Source of the DNA: JAYVJH01 sp043777595
Lineage (GTDB): Bacteria > Bacteroidota > Bacteroidia > Cytophagales > Spirosomataceae
Length of the DNA stretch: 64,000 nucleotides
Direction of reading: 5' to 3'
Assembly: GCA_043777595.1 (NCBI GenBank)
Contig: JAYWHT010000044.1
Location: forward strand, 62,001 to 126,000
Under the pieces are notes generated by a model that worked only from the letters and a program-made list of their open reading frames with translations, had not been told where the DNA came from and made no database searches. How positions within the stretch are numbered: the first letter of the stretch is position 1; each line of letters starts with the position of its first letter. Below, in pieces: positions 34,292 through 43,050 of the stretch. Both the position numbers and the translations under genes were made by a program.

Positions 34292-34515
34292 TCAAAGTTT
34301 ATCTAATAATTCATACGCATCTTGGAGTTTTATTTCACCTCTTAGGTGTTGTTTTATTTGCTGGACAGAGCGTTCTACACCTTCCAAAACTCTTTTTTAG
34401 TAGTTGGCTTGTAGTCATTATCATCTTCGGTGTAAGCCACTTTGAGACGTTGGGCGAGGCTTACAAATAGTTGATAGTCAGCTTTATTTGTTGGATTTAT
34501 CGTTATTGTTCCCAT
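34292..34515 (-). pseudogene. Small antitoxin-like gene with a one-base frameshift
   Basis: On the minus strand an ATG at 34515 opens 'MGTITINPTNKADYQLFVSL', 'AQRLKVAYTEDDND', 'KPTTKKEF', then hits a stop. If one T is added to the T4 run at 34386-34389 the frame continues as 'LEGVERSVQQIKQHLRGEIK' and 'LQDAYELLDKL', completing a 74-residue protein typical of small antitoxins of Bacteroidota toxin-antitoxin loci. No intact toxin follows; only 'KNYKVNDISLRNL'-like text remains toward 34200. This accounts for most of the 440-bp gap between rsgA and the next gene. Confidence 0.6.
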
Positions 34516-34638
34516 TTTTTTTAATATTTATATCAAAAATAATAACTCTTTTTTGATTTTGAGTAATAAAGTGGTTTTTTAAATGAAAGCCAGTATCCGA
34601 TTCTTATTTCATAAATTTGTAAAAAAAATGGCGAGACT

Positions 34639-35286
34639 ATGCAAAAAAGTAATTTTAGAGAATGGACATTAGATAAAATTGACGATACCTTTGGCTTACA
34701 ACAAGTAAGACGACTACCGATTTTGGAAGAACTACTGGCCTACCAGTACCAAGCAGACGACTACGAAACACGGTATTTGTTGCACCTGAGCGAAAGTTAT
34801 CTTCTTTTTGGAGGCGACGACTGGAACGAAGTGGAACTTGAAAACAAGTTTATTAGTCCTCTCATTATCTTTTCTGACATTGTCAATCAAAAATACTCTT
34901 ATTTTTTGGAAAGAGAATTGGCTATAACCATTGATGACTATGAACTGAGCGGTAGAGTCGATGGTATGATTGCGACAGGCTACCGCAATCCTAAAAAGCC
35001 CTATTTTTGTTTAAATGAATATAAAAGACAAACTGACCCCGACGGCGACCCAAGAGGCCAAGCACTGATAGCCATGCTTGCCGCACAACGGCTGAATGAT
35101 AACACAAATCTGAACACCGGCCGACCTATTTTTGGGAGTTACATCATCGGTAGAGACTGGTATTTTATGGCATTGGTAGGTAAAGAATATGCCATCAGTA
35201 AGGATTTTTCGTGTGTTGCTAACGAAGTTTTTGATATTTATCGAATACTAAAAGGGCTAAAAATACAAATAGACAAACTGATTTGA
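34639..35286 (+). CDS. Uncharacterised PD-(D/E)XK-like protein
   Basis: A 215-residue soluble protein I cannot place in a named family. It begins 'MQKSNFREWTLDKIDDTFGL' and contains 'FLERELAITIDDYELSGRVD' followed about 20 residues later by 'YFCLNEYKRQ', i.e. an Asp on one strand and Glu-x-Lys on the next, the active-site layout of PD-(D/E)XK nucleases and their relatives. 'GDPRGQALIAMLAAQRLN' then resembles the helix after the core. No signal peptide, methylase or helicase accompanies it, and purB converges on it. It could be an orphan nuclease or a non-catalytic relative. Confidence 0.6.
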   Translation: MQKSNFREWTLDKIDDTFGLQQVRRLPILEELLAYQYQADDYETRYLLHLSESYLLFGGDDWNEVELENKFISPLIIFSDIVNQKYSYFLERELAITIDDYELSGRVDGMIATGYRNPKKPYFCLNEYKRQTDPDGDPRGQALIAMLAAQRLNDNTNLNTGRPIFGSYIIGRDWYFMALVGKEYAISKDFSCVANEVFDIYRILKGLKIQIDKLI

Positions 35287-35301
35287 GATAACCCCATTCG
35301 C

Positions 35302-36645
35302 TTAAACCCCCACATAATTAAAAGGCGAAATAGCTCTTAGTTCTGCCTTGATTTTATCGCTAACTGTCAGATTATCAATAAACTCTGCAATAGAGTTGGC
35401 CGTTATTTTTTCATTTTTTCGGGTCAATGCTTTGAGAGCCTCGTAGGGTTGTGGATAGGCTTCTCGGCGCAAGATAGTCTGAATAGCCTCCGCCACCACT
35501 GCCCAGTTGTTTTCTAAGTCTTCGGCAAAAGCCGCTTCGTTGAGTTCTAGTTTACCTAAGCCACGCAACAGCGATTTGAGCGCAATTACGGTATGCGCCA
35601 GTGGTACTCCCAAGTTTCTGAGAACAGTCGAATCGGTCAGATCTCGTTGGAGGCGAGAGATGGGCAGTTTGGCCGACAGGTGTTCAAAAATAGCATTGGC
35701 AAAGCCTAAGTTTCCTTCTGAGTTTTCAAAATCAATGGGATTGACCTTGTGAGGCATCGCCGACGAACCTACCTCACCAGCTTTGATGCGTTGCTTAAAA
35801 TAATTCATCGAAATATACGTCCACACATCACGGTCGAGGTCTATCAGTATGGTATTCAGCCGTTTGAGTGTGTCCATGATGGCCGCCATCATATCATAAT
35901 GCTCGATTTGGGTTGTAAACTGGCTACGACTAAGCCCGAGCGTATGGTTCACAAACTGATTGCCAAAAATCACCCAATCAATATGAGGATAGGCCACATG
36001 ATGGGCATTAAAGTTGCCAGTAGCACCGCCAAACTTAGCTGCAAATGGCACGGCTTTGAGCATTTCGAGTTGCTTTTCGAGGCGCTCTACAAATACCAAT
36101 ATTTCTTTGCCGAGGCGGGTTGGCGAGGCAGGTTGGCCGTGAGTTCGGGCAAGCATGGCAATGTCTTTCCAGTCGATAGCTAATTTTTTGAGTGTGTCAA
36201 TTACGGTTTGGTAAGCTGGTACGACCTCATCGGCAAGTGCATCTCTGAGCGATAGCGGAATAGAAGTATTATTGACATCTTGCGAAGTAAGGCCAAAGTG
36301 AATAAACTCCAGAAACTGGTCTAACTGCTTGTCTTTCAGTTGTTCTTTTATAAAATATTCAATCGCCTTAACGTCATGATTTGTTACAGATTCAATTTCT
36401 TTTACTCGTAGCGCATCGGTTTCGGTTAGGTTTTTGTATAAATTTCGGAGCGAATCGTACTGCGTTTTGTCAAAATGGGCGAGTTGTGGCAGCGGCAGTT
36501 CGCAGAGTGCTATAAAGTACTCGACCTCAACCAAAATACGATAGCGAATTAGCCCAAATTCTGAAAAATAAGGGGCCAGTGCTTCGACTTGGCGGCGATA
36601 GCGGCCATCAACAGGCGAGAGGGCAGTAAGGGAGTTGAGTTGCAT
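35302..36645 (-). CDS. purB: Adenylosuccinate lyase
   Basis: A 447-residue fumarase-superfamily enzyme. Landmarks: 'LTALSPVDGRYRRQVEALAP' at the start, 'HFGLTSQDVNNTSIPLSLRD', 'TRTHGQPASPTRLGKE'-like text (here with LARTHGQPA), and the signature loop 'GSSAMPHKVNPIDFENSEGN'. It makes AMP from adenylosuccinate and also acts earlier in purine synthesis. It is a single-gene unit with a TAnnTTTG element 18 bp before its start. Confidence 0.97.
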   Translation of the reverse strand: MQLNSLTALSPVDGRYRRQVEALAPYFSEFGLIRYRILVEVEYFIALCELPLPQLAHFDKTQYDSLRNLYKNLTETDALRVKEIESVTNHDVKAIEYFIKEQLKDKQLDQFLEFIHFGLTSQDVNNTSIPLSLRDALADEVVPAYQTVIDTLKKLAIDWKDIAMLARTHGQPASPTRLGKEILVFVERLEKQLEMLKAVPFAAKFGGATGNFNAHHVAYPHIDWVIFGNQFVNHTLGLSRSQFTTQIEHYDMMAAIMDTLKRLNTILIDLDRDVWTYISMNYFKQRIKAGEVGSSAMPHKVNPIDFENSEGNLGFANAIFEHLSAKLPISRLQRDLTDSTVLRNLGVPLAHTVIALKSLLRGLGKLELNEAAFAEDLENNWAVVAEAIQTILRREAYPQPYEALKALTRKNEKITANSIAEFIDNLTVSDKIKAELRAISPFNYVGV

Positions 36646-36662
36646 ATAAGAAAATGAAACCG

Positions 36663-36670
36663 CAAAAGTA
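36663..36670 (-). promoter_or_regulatory. -7 element of purB
   Basis: The minus strand reads TACTTTTG, a TAnnTTTG match, giving a leader of only 12-14 bases before the purB ATG. No clear -33 element was seen. Confidence 0.45.
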
Positions 36671-36875
36671 CAAACTTAACCAATCACGAACGCCGATTGA
36701 TTGGTTTTTAATTGTGTACTGAAAAGTAGTAATAACTAATTACTTGATTTATGATGATTTGCCGTAGCGATTACGAATAAAACAAATATATAAATAAGTT
36801 ATGTAGTCTAAATTTGTAGAGTTACTTATTTGAAAATCAATAGCAAAAAGTGTATTATTGTAAAAAAAAACAGAA

Positions 36876-37127
36876 ATGAAAAATAATAGATTAGAATTTA
36901 ATACTATCAAGCGACAATATCCAAATGAATGGGTATTGATTGGTAATCCTACCATAAAAAATGCTCGTGTCTTGAAAGGTGAAGTGATTTATCATACTTT
37001 CGACAAAAGAGATATTTTTGAATTTGCAAAAAAGGTAATCAATGATTACGAGATGATAAAAATTGTATATACGGGCTTAGTACCAAAAATTTCACAGCTT
37101 GGTATTTTTAAAGTATCTGAAAACTAA
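36876..37127 (+). CDS. Small protein paired with a retropepsin-like protease
   Basis: An 83-residue cytosolic protein ('MKNNRLEFNTIKRQYPNEWV', 'LIGNPTIKNARVLKGEVIYH', 'KIVYTGLVPKI'). It has a short beta-rich domain of the kind seen in DUF5678-like proteins, though this match is uncertain. Its TAA stop shares one base with the ATG of the protease gene, so the two are translationally coupled. Such pairs suggest a shared role, with the small protein as partner, inhibitor or substrate of the protease. Confidence 0.65.
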   Translation: MKNNRLEFNTIKRQYPNEWVLIGNPTIKNARVLKGEVIYHTFDKRDIFEFAKKVINDYEMIKIVYTGLVPKISQLGIFKVSEN

Positions 37128-37537
37128 TGAGATATACCTTTGACTTAGTTCACGAAGATGACTTAATTATGGTTACAGCCTATATAAAATTACGGGACAA
37201 AGAACGGTATTATCCTTTGTCGCTCGTTCTGGATACAGGAGCAAGTCATACCGTAATTGATTTTAATATGCTTTTATTGGCTGGATATGATAGAGATTTA
37301 CGCCTAAAAAAGAACGTAAAAGTCCAAACTGCCAGTAAGATTATCGAGGCTGATAAATTTAAACTGGACGAAATAAAAGTACTTGACAGAGTGATAAAAA
37401 CATTTGAAATAACAACGTATGATTTTTTGGAACAGGAGGGTTTATTGGCCTACGATGGTGTCTTGGGCTTGGATTTTTTGAAAAATACTCAATTATGTAT
37501 TGATTTCAAAAAATCAGAAATTACAATAATACAATAA
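37127..37537 (+). CDS. Retropepsin-like single-domain aspartic protease
   Basis: A 136-residue protein with the catalytic motif in 'LSLVLDTGASHTVIDFNMLL' (Asp-Thr-Gly-Ala-Ser) and the conserved hydrophobic-Gly end 'YDGVLGLDFLKNTQLCIDFK'. One catalytic Asp per chain means it would act as a homodimer, as viral retropepsins do. It has no signal peptide or membrane span, so it is cytosolic. The substrate is unknown. It is coupled to the small gene at 36876. Confidence 0.85.
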   Translation: MRYTFDLVHEDDLIMVTAYIKLRDKERYYPLSLVLDTGASHTVIDFNMLLLAGYDRDLRLKKNVKVQTASKIIEADKFKLDEIKVLDRVIKTFEITTYDFLEQEGLLAYDGVLGLDFLKNTQLCIDFKKSEITIIQ

Positions 37538-37578
37538 TTCTTTCACTTCTTTACAACCTAAACCTACAATTTATCTTT

Positions 37579-38277
37579 ATGCAAAACTCTGCTTTTTTGG
37601 GCGAAATGCTCGGTACACTTGTACTGATTTTATTGGGCGATGGCGTAGTGGCCAACGTAGTGCTTAAACAGACCAAAGGTGAAAACGCAGGCTGGATAGT
37701 CATCACCGCTGGTTGGGCGTTTGCCGTTACGATGGGTATTTTTACGGCCAAAGCCTTTGGTAGCGATGCCGCCCACCTAAACCCTGCCGTTACGCTGGCC
37801 TTTGCCGTTGGCTCTGGTGACTATTCAAATATGTTTTCGTTTATGTCGGCGCAAATGATTGGGGCTTTTATTGGTGCAGTCTTAGTTTGGCTACATTATC
37901 AGCCACACTTTGGCAAAACTCAAGACCAAGGCTCGATATTAGCTACTTTTGCCACAGGGCCAGCTATCAGAGACACTAAGTCTAACTTTTTGGGCGAAGT
38001 CATTGGCACGCTCGTGTTGCTGGTGGGTATCAAGGGCATTGGAGTGGTTAGTACTGGGCTGGGCCCGTTTGCGGTTGGCATCTTGATTTGGGCTATTGGC
38101 CTGTCGTTGGGTGGTACAACTGGCTATTGCCTCAATCCTGCCCGAGACCTTGCCCCACGTATTGCTCATGCACTATTGCCGATTGCCAACAAAGGCACGT
38201 CTGACTGGAGCTACGCTTGGCTGCCCGTAGCGGGGCCACTTGCGGCTGGTGTCATTGCGGGCTTGTTGTTTTTGTAG
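37579..38277 (+). CDS. Aquaporin / glycerol facilitator family (MIP) channel
   Basis: A 232-residue six-span channel with both half-helix motifs, 'AHLNPAVTLAF' and 'YCLNPARDLAPRI'. The Asp after the second NPA motif (NPARD) is typical of glycerol-conducting GlpF types rather than water-only channels. It begins with 'MQNSAFLGEMLGTLVLILLG'. No glpK or glpD is adjacent. A weak GU-containing hairpin lies 15 bp after the stop (38292-38315) without a T-run. Confidence 0.93.
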   Translation: MQNSAFLGEMLGTLVLILLGDGVVANVVLKQTKGENAGWIVITAGWAFAVTMGIFTAKAFGSDAAHLNPAVTLAFAVGSGDYSNMFSFMSAQMIGAFIGAVLVWLHYQPHFGKTQDQGSILATFATGPAIRDTKSNFLGEVIGTLVLLVGIKGIGVVSTGLGPFAVGILIWAIGLSLGGTTGYCLNPARDLAPRIAHALLPIANKGTSDWSYAWLPVAGPLAAGVIAGLLFL

Positions 38278-38368
38278 AATATAAACAGAGTAGCGGTGGG
38301 TGAAAGCCTGCCGCTTAACCAAATCAAAATTATTAGTACGTTTTTAGACTGGGTCGAATCGGCAACTC

Positions 38369-39283
38369 TTACTGAAACATCAGTCGTTGCCGAACTACGT
38401 CTCGGTTACGAAAATAGATGGCTTGGCGTAAATGGGTGTCAGATTTAATCAGAATACCAGCACCAATACCAGCAACGACCGCTCCACCAAAATACGGGAG
38501 CTTCCAGCCTTCTGTATTTCCAGCTTTCTGTACAGATATTGAACTAAGCATAGCTACAAGCCCTAATGTGTAAAGTGCCACGCCACCTAATTTGCTTCGC
38601 TGGTATTTTTGGTATGAATCTAAACCCTGAACTGAGCCTTGAAATGCGTTTTGACCAGCAACTCCCAAAAAACCCAAACGGTAAGGTTGCCCGTTTTTGA
38701 TGTATTCATACGGTTGCCAAGTACTTCGGTCATATAAATAAATAGCTTCTTGCTCATAAATTTGTTTGAACTGAGGCTGGACTGTGGCTGGCAAATCGGC
38801 CATGATGGCCTCTTGATTTCTGAGCCAAAGGGCTTTTTCAAAGTTGTTATTGGCGTTTTTGGTATATGAAACAGAAATTGATGACAATGCCGCTGCACCT
38901 ATGTACATACCTAAACCGATACCAAGGTGCGTATCGAAGTTGTTAGGAGTAAAGAGCGTATTTTGCAAACCCGATATTAGAAAAGCGGTACCAGACAAAT
39001 AAGCACCAAGTCCTCCCAGAGCCAACCCTAAGCCAGTTTGGCCTTGTTTTCGAGCCATGAGGTAGGTTTCTTTTGCTTCTGGCGAGATGTCAAACTCTGA
39101 GGCTACTCGCCGCCAGTGTGTGCCGATAGGTTGGCGACCAGTGCCACTCGTCCAAGTGCGAAGCGATACAAAAGCACAGGATTTATCATAGGCTCGGTTA
39201 AATGATTGGTCTGTGAGCGTATCGGTTTGGGCATTTGCAAAACTAACCAACAACAAAAGCAAGGCTGTACATAATGTTTTCAT
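38369..39283 (-). CDS. Exported hypothetical protein
   Basis: A 304-residue protein with a signal peptide 'MKTLCTALLLLLVSFANAQ'. The mature part alternates charged helices ('SPEAKETYLMARKQGQTGLG') with Gly/Ala-rich hydrophobic stretches ('LALGGLGAYLSGTAFLISGL', 'YFGGAVVAGIGAGILIKSD'), suggesting a membrane-associated protein with several short spans. I do not recognise the family. The ATG at 39283 is chosen for its clean signal peptide; an upstream extension adds 11 residues without one. It lies 66 bp downstream of the MATE gene on the same strand. Confidence 0.7.
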   Translation of the reverse strand: MKTLCTALLLLLVSFANAQTDTLTDQSFNRAYDKSCAFVSLRTWTSGTGRQPIGTHWRRVASEFDISPEAKETYLMARKQGQTGLGLALGGLGAYLSGTAFLISGLQNTLFTPNNFDTHLGIGLGMYIGAAALSSISVSYTKNANNNFEKALWLRNQEAIMADLPATVQPQFKQIYEQEAIYLYDRSTWQPYEYIKNGQPYRLGFLGVAGQNAFQGSVQGLDSYQKYQRSKLGGVALYTLGLVAMLSSISVQKAGNTEGWKLPYFGGAVVAGIGAGILIKSDTHLRQAIYFRNRDVVRQRLMFQ

Positions 39284-39349
39284 ATCGTTAAGGGTTTGAT
39301 GGAATGTAAATTTCAAATAATCAACGAATTAACTATTTTATTTATTGTC

Positions 39350-40735
39350 TTACACTACTTTCAGTTTCCATTTGCCACGTCTAAACACCACAACCGCCAT
39401 CAGAGCCAGCAACGACTCGCTTATGGCTACCGACCAATATACACCCTGCGGCCCCCAATTGAGGGTTTTGGCGAGGTAGTAAGCCAGCGGAATTTCGATA
39501 GCCCAAAAAGCAACGAGGTTGATAATGGTCGGCGTAAGCGTGTCGCCAGCACCGTTGAAGGCTTGCCCCAACACCATGCCATAGGCAAAAAACAAGTAAC
39601 CCGCACAGATAATTCGCAGACACAGTACGCCTTCTTCAATGACCCGAGGTTGGTCGGTCAGAGAAGAAATAATTTGAGGTGCAAAAATGGCAAACACAAT
39701 ACTAACCACCAGCAAAAAAACCATGTTCAAAAAAGCAGCTCGCCATGCCGACGTAGCGGCTCGTTCGGGTTGTTTGGCTCCCAAATTTTGACCAACCAAA
39801 GCGGCTGCAGCATTGGCCAAACCCCAAGCTGGCAATATTGTAAAAATAATAATTCGGATAGCAATCGTATAGCCAGCCACTACTTCACTACCAAAACTCG
39901 ACAGAATACGGGTCAAAAATATCCAACTTGCCGACTGAATAATAAACTGGACGGTTGCGCCAGAGGCGAGTTCTACAAATTGTTTGATGAGCGTCCAGTC
40001 GGGTAATAGGTGGCGATTTTCTACTTTGATGGCCATATCGCCGTCGGTCATTTTGCGTAATTGATACAAAACCCCCAACGTGCGGCCTGTCGAAGTAGCC
40101 ACGGCAGCACCCACTACACCCAAGACAGGAAAAGCGAGCAGACCAAATATAAAAAATGGGTCGAGCAAAATATTTGTACCATTGGCTATACCCAACGACC
40201 GCATGGCATACGAAGCATTGCCCGCCCCACGCAACACACCGCTCAGGGTGTAGAGCAAAATAATGGCTGGACTACTGGCAAACATAATGCGGGTATAGTT
40301 GAGGCCATGCGCTATGAGCGAGTCGTCGGCACCCATGATGCGTAAGATGTCTTCGGCAAAAATAAACCCTGGAATACCAATAATAGCCGCCAAGGCCAAT
40401 GAAATCAAAATAACCTGTCCTGCGGCGTGGCTGGCGGCTTCGGGATTTTGCTCACCAATGCGGCGAGACACAATAGCCGAGGCTGCCGTACTAAAACCCC
40501 AGGCAATAGAGTAAACAATCGTCAGTACCGATTCTGTCAGACCGACTGTGGCCACAGCTTCTGTACCAACTCTCGACACAAAAGCTACGTCAGTAATGGC
40601 AAAAAGGGCTTCTAAACTCATTTCCAAAACGGCAGGTACGGCCAACATAAAAATAGCAAGGTTAATGCTGCCCTTAGTAAAGTCATGCTCGTCGCCTCTG
40701 AAAGCCGCCCAAAATGTGTCTAATAGTTTTTTCAT
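39350..40735 (-). CDS. MATE family efflux transporter
   Basis: A 461-residue, 12-span exporter with two homologous halves: 'INLAIFMLAVPAVLEMSLEA' / 'ITDVAFVSRVGTEAVATVGL' in the first and 'GATVQFIIQSASWIFLTRIL' / 'LANAAAALVGQNLGAKQPER' in the second. MATE proteins expel cationic compounds using Na+ or H+ gradients. Substrate is not predictable. It has no neighbouring regulator. Confidence 0.93.
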   Translation of the reverse strand: MKKLLDTFWAAFRGDEHDFTKGSINLAIFMLAVPAVLEMSLEALFAITDVAFVSRVGTEAVATVGLTESVLTIVYSIAWGFSTAASAIVSRRIGEQNPEAASHAAGQVILISLALAAIIGIPGFIFAEDILRIMGADDSLIAHGLNYTRIMFASSPAIILLYTLSGVLRGAGNASYAMRSLGIANGTNILLDPFFIFGLLAFPVLGVVGAAVATSTGRTLGVLYQLRKMTDGDMAIKVENRHLLPDWTLIKQFVELASGATVQFIIQSASWIFLTRILSSFGSEVVAGYTIAIRIIIFTILPAWGLANAAAALVGQNLGAKQPERAATSAWRAAFLNMVFLLVVSIVFAIFAPQIISSLTDQPRVIEEGVLCLRIICAGYLFFAYGMVLGQAFNGAGDTLTPTIINLVAFWAIEIPLAYYLAKTLNWGPQGVYWSVAISESLLALMAVVVFRRGKWKLKVV

Positions 40736-40967
40736 AAAATTTCGTTTCAGACCACAATAATAAGGCCATTAAATATTGAAACAAATTAAGAGAATGAAAA
40801 AATGAAGATAATGAAAAAAATGAAAGTAACCTTGAGTTTAATCAGTTTCTTTGGCTGACTTAAACTTAAATAAAATTAAGCGGGTTATCGCTGTAATTAG
40901 AATACAAGATAGTTGTTTTAGTGTACAAGTATCTTATTATCAAATAATTAAAAAATATTCGCATCTT

Positions 40968-40988
40968 ACATCTCACATCTCGCATCTA
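40968..40988 (+). repeat. Short dispersed repeat, copy 2
   Basis: This stretch is identical over 21 bases to 518-538 and lies 12 bp before the methyltransferase start region. It suggests a small intergenic repeat family based on 'cacatct/cgcatct' units. Confidence 0.6.
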
Positions 40989-40999
40989 TTTTTTGAGTT

Positions 41000-42226
41000 T
41001 TGGTTTTATATTTGGCTAAAAAATCAATCAATTTGTCCACTCCTCTCACATTCAGCCTTGCTGACCAGGCTTTTGTTCAGGCCCATCTCAACGATGATGC
41101 TACCAAACTGCTCCTCAAACTACCACCTGCCCAACGCTGGCTGGCCGAGCAGATTATAACTCGCCAAAAAGTCAAAAACAAACTACCTACTTGGTGCCAC
41201 AACCCAGCCGTTTTGTTCCCTGTTTCGTTGTCGGTCGAGCAGAGTTCGTCTGAAATTACTGCCCAACACAAAGCCTCGTTGGTTTCGGGTCGGTTACTGA
41301 TTGATGCCACGGGCGGTATGGGCGTTGATGCTTTTTATATGGCCAAACGATTTGAAAAAGTAATTTATATTGAACAAAAGCCAGAATTAGTACAGCTCGC
41401 TTGCTATAATTTTCAACAACTGGGTGCTACTAATATTGACTGCGTTTGTGGTGAAGCGATGCAGTTTTTGAACGATTTTACAGACCCAATCGACTGGCTT
41501 TATCTCGACCCCGCTCGCCGCTCAGTTACTCAAAAAAAAGTACATCAATTAGCCGATTGTGAGCCTGATGTCGTTAAAAATTTAAAATTACTATTTCAAA
41601 AAACAAACAATATCCTCATCAAAACCTCGCCATTACTCGACATCAAACAGGCTATTGAAGATTTGCAGTTGGTCAATAAAATTTGTGTCGTAGCCGTCGA
41701 AAATGAATGTAAAGAGGTACTATTCAAACTAAAAAAAGATAAAACGGACTTGGTTGAAATTGGCCGAAATATTGATATTCAGACAGTAAACTACGCTAAA
41801 AATCAAACCCAGTTTTTTGATTTTGATTTTCAATCAGAACAGCAAACGGTTGCTACTTTTAGCAATCCGCTCAAATATTTGTACGAACCCAATGTAGCCG
41901 TTCTCAAAGCAGGGGCTTTCAGGTGTTTGGGCAATCGGTTTGAGTTAATGAAAATCAGCCCACATAGCCATTTATATACTTCGACAGAATTACGAGCTGA
42001 TTTTTCGGGACGAATATTTGAAATAATAGCTACCGTAAAAGTCAATAGTCAAGACATTGAACCCTATTTGACAGACCGAAAAGCAAACTTGACTGTAAGG
42101 AATTTTCCGATTGGGGTAGAAGAATTGCGTAAAAAACTAAAACTGAAAGACGGCGGCAACGTATATTTATTTGCCACAACGCTACACAACAACGACAAAC
42201 AGATTGTGATTTGTCGAAAATTATGA
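41000..42226 (+). CDS. Class I SAM-dependent methyltransferase with THUMP-like C-terminal domain
   Basis: An about 400-residue protein. The SAM-binding motif is 'LIDATGGMGVDAFYMAKRF' with 'VIYIEQKPELVQLACYNFQQ', and the catalytic-face motif is 'DWLYLDPARRS'. The C-terminal part ('RLGNRFELMKISPHSHLYTS'-like: here 'CLGNRFELMKISPHS') is a THUMP-like module, which suggests RNA modification. No in-frame ATG precedes the domain, so the start is a TTG at 41000, 41015 or about 41033. It overlaps the next gene by 4 bp (ATGA). Confidence 0.82.
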   Translation: MVLYLAKKSINLSTPLTFSLADQAFVQAHLNDDATKLLLKLPPAQRWLAEQIITRQKVKNKLPTWCHNPAVLFPVSLSVEQSSSEITAQHKASLVSGRLLIDATGGMGVDAFYMAKRFEKVIYIEQKPELVQLACYNFQQLGATNIDCVCGEAMQFLNDFTDPIDWLYLDPARRSVTQKKVHQLADCEPDVVKNLKLLFQKTNNILIKTSPLLDIKQAIEDLQLVNKICVVAVENECKEVLFKLKKDKTDLVEIGRNIDIQTVNYAKNQTQFFDFDFQSEQQTVATFSNPLKYLYEPNVAVLKAGAFRCLGNRFELMKISPHSHLYTSTELRADFSGRIFEIIATVKVNSQDIEPYLTDRKANLTVRNFPIGVEELRKKLKLKDGGNVYLFATTLHNNDKQIVICRKL

Positions 42227-43038
42227 TAAAATATTATAAATATGCCCATTGGTTGAGTTTGGACGTAGTGCTGGGTGCAGTGCTGTGTCATTGTATGGCC
42301 GCTCGGTTGGCTGGTGCGCTCATTAACTGGTCGGTAATTATTGTTTTGGCAATAACTGTTTTTTGTATTTACTTGACAGACAGAATTTTAGACAATCAAA
42401 AGGCCATTCAAACCACCGCCCGACACCAGTTTCAGAGTCAGCATCAAGATTTGCTAATCAAAATTGTCATTGGCTTAGTAATTATTTCTTTTGTACTACT
42501 TTTTTGGTTGCCGAAAGCAGTTTTATGGTTTGGTTTTGGGTTGAGTGCGGCAGTTGGCTTATATTTGTTGGCGGTTTTTAAAACAAAGCTCACAAGTAGT
42601 TTTGGAGTTTATAAAGATGTTTTTGTGCCGATTATTTACAGTTTGGGAGTGTGGGGAACGGCACTGGTTTTACGACCCAAAATAGAGTGGGAAAGCTATG
42701 TGCTGGGAGCGGCATTTTGGCTTGTTGTGCAGCAAAGTTTGTTATCAAATGCTTATTTTGAATCATTCACAGTCGAAGAGGGCGAGTCGTTTCCTATTAT
42801 TTGGGGCGAATCTAAAACACAACGATTACTCAAAATTATTTTTTGGGTTATCGTTGTTATTTGTGTTACTTCGATCATTATTACCAATAATCGCTTTGCA
42901 TTGCGAACGGCCTTTGTTTTGATTTTGATGGCTGGCATCAATCAATGGCTCACAACAAACCCCAGGCAATGGTTAAATAATGACCGTTATCGTTTTGTAT
43001 TAGAGGCGATTTTTTTGATGCCACTTATGATATTATAA
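42223..43038 (+). CDS. UbiA-like multi-span membrane protein
   Basis: A 271-residue membrane protein of eight or so helices. 'FCIYLTDRILDNQKA' near residue 55 resembles a degenerate first Asp-rich motif of UbiA prenyltransferases, but the second motif ('YLTDxxDxxxD' form) is not clear ('SFPIIWGESKTQRLL' lies at that place). It may be a non-canonical UbiA-fold protein. Its ATG overlaps the stop of the preceding methyltransferase, and another membrane protein gene follows after 12 bp, forming a three-gene operon. Confidence 0.6.
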   Translation: MIKYYKYAHWLSLDVVLGAVLCHCMAARLAGALINWSVIIVLAITVFCIYLTDRILDNQKAIQTTARHQFQSQHQDLLIKIVIGLVIISFVLLFWLPKAVLWFGFGLSAAVGLYLLAVFKTKLTSSFGVYKDVFVPIIYSLGVWGTALVLRPKIEWESYVLGAAFWLVVQQSLLSNAYFESFTVEEGESFPIIWGESKTQRLLKIIFWVIVVICVTSIIITNNRFALRTAFVLILMAGINQWLTTNPRQWLNNDRYRFVLEAIFLMPLMIL

Positions 43039-43050
43039 ATTCAATTTTGT

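Noticed and set aside
36749..36955. 68-residue minus-strand frame upstream of the retropepsin pair
   Set aside because: Phe/Asn/Ile-rich AT-driven text overlapping the start of the coupled small gene; no homology pattern.
38292..38315. Terminator after the aquaporin gene
   Set aside because: The 9-bp stem needs two G-U pairs and has no T-run; too weak to list as a terminator.
39296..40006. 236-residue frame on the plus strand
   Set aside because: It lies opposite the MATE gene and the exported hypothetical gene, is rich in Asn/Gln/Arg/His and resembles no protein; a shadow frame.
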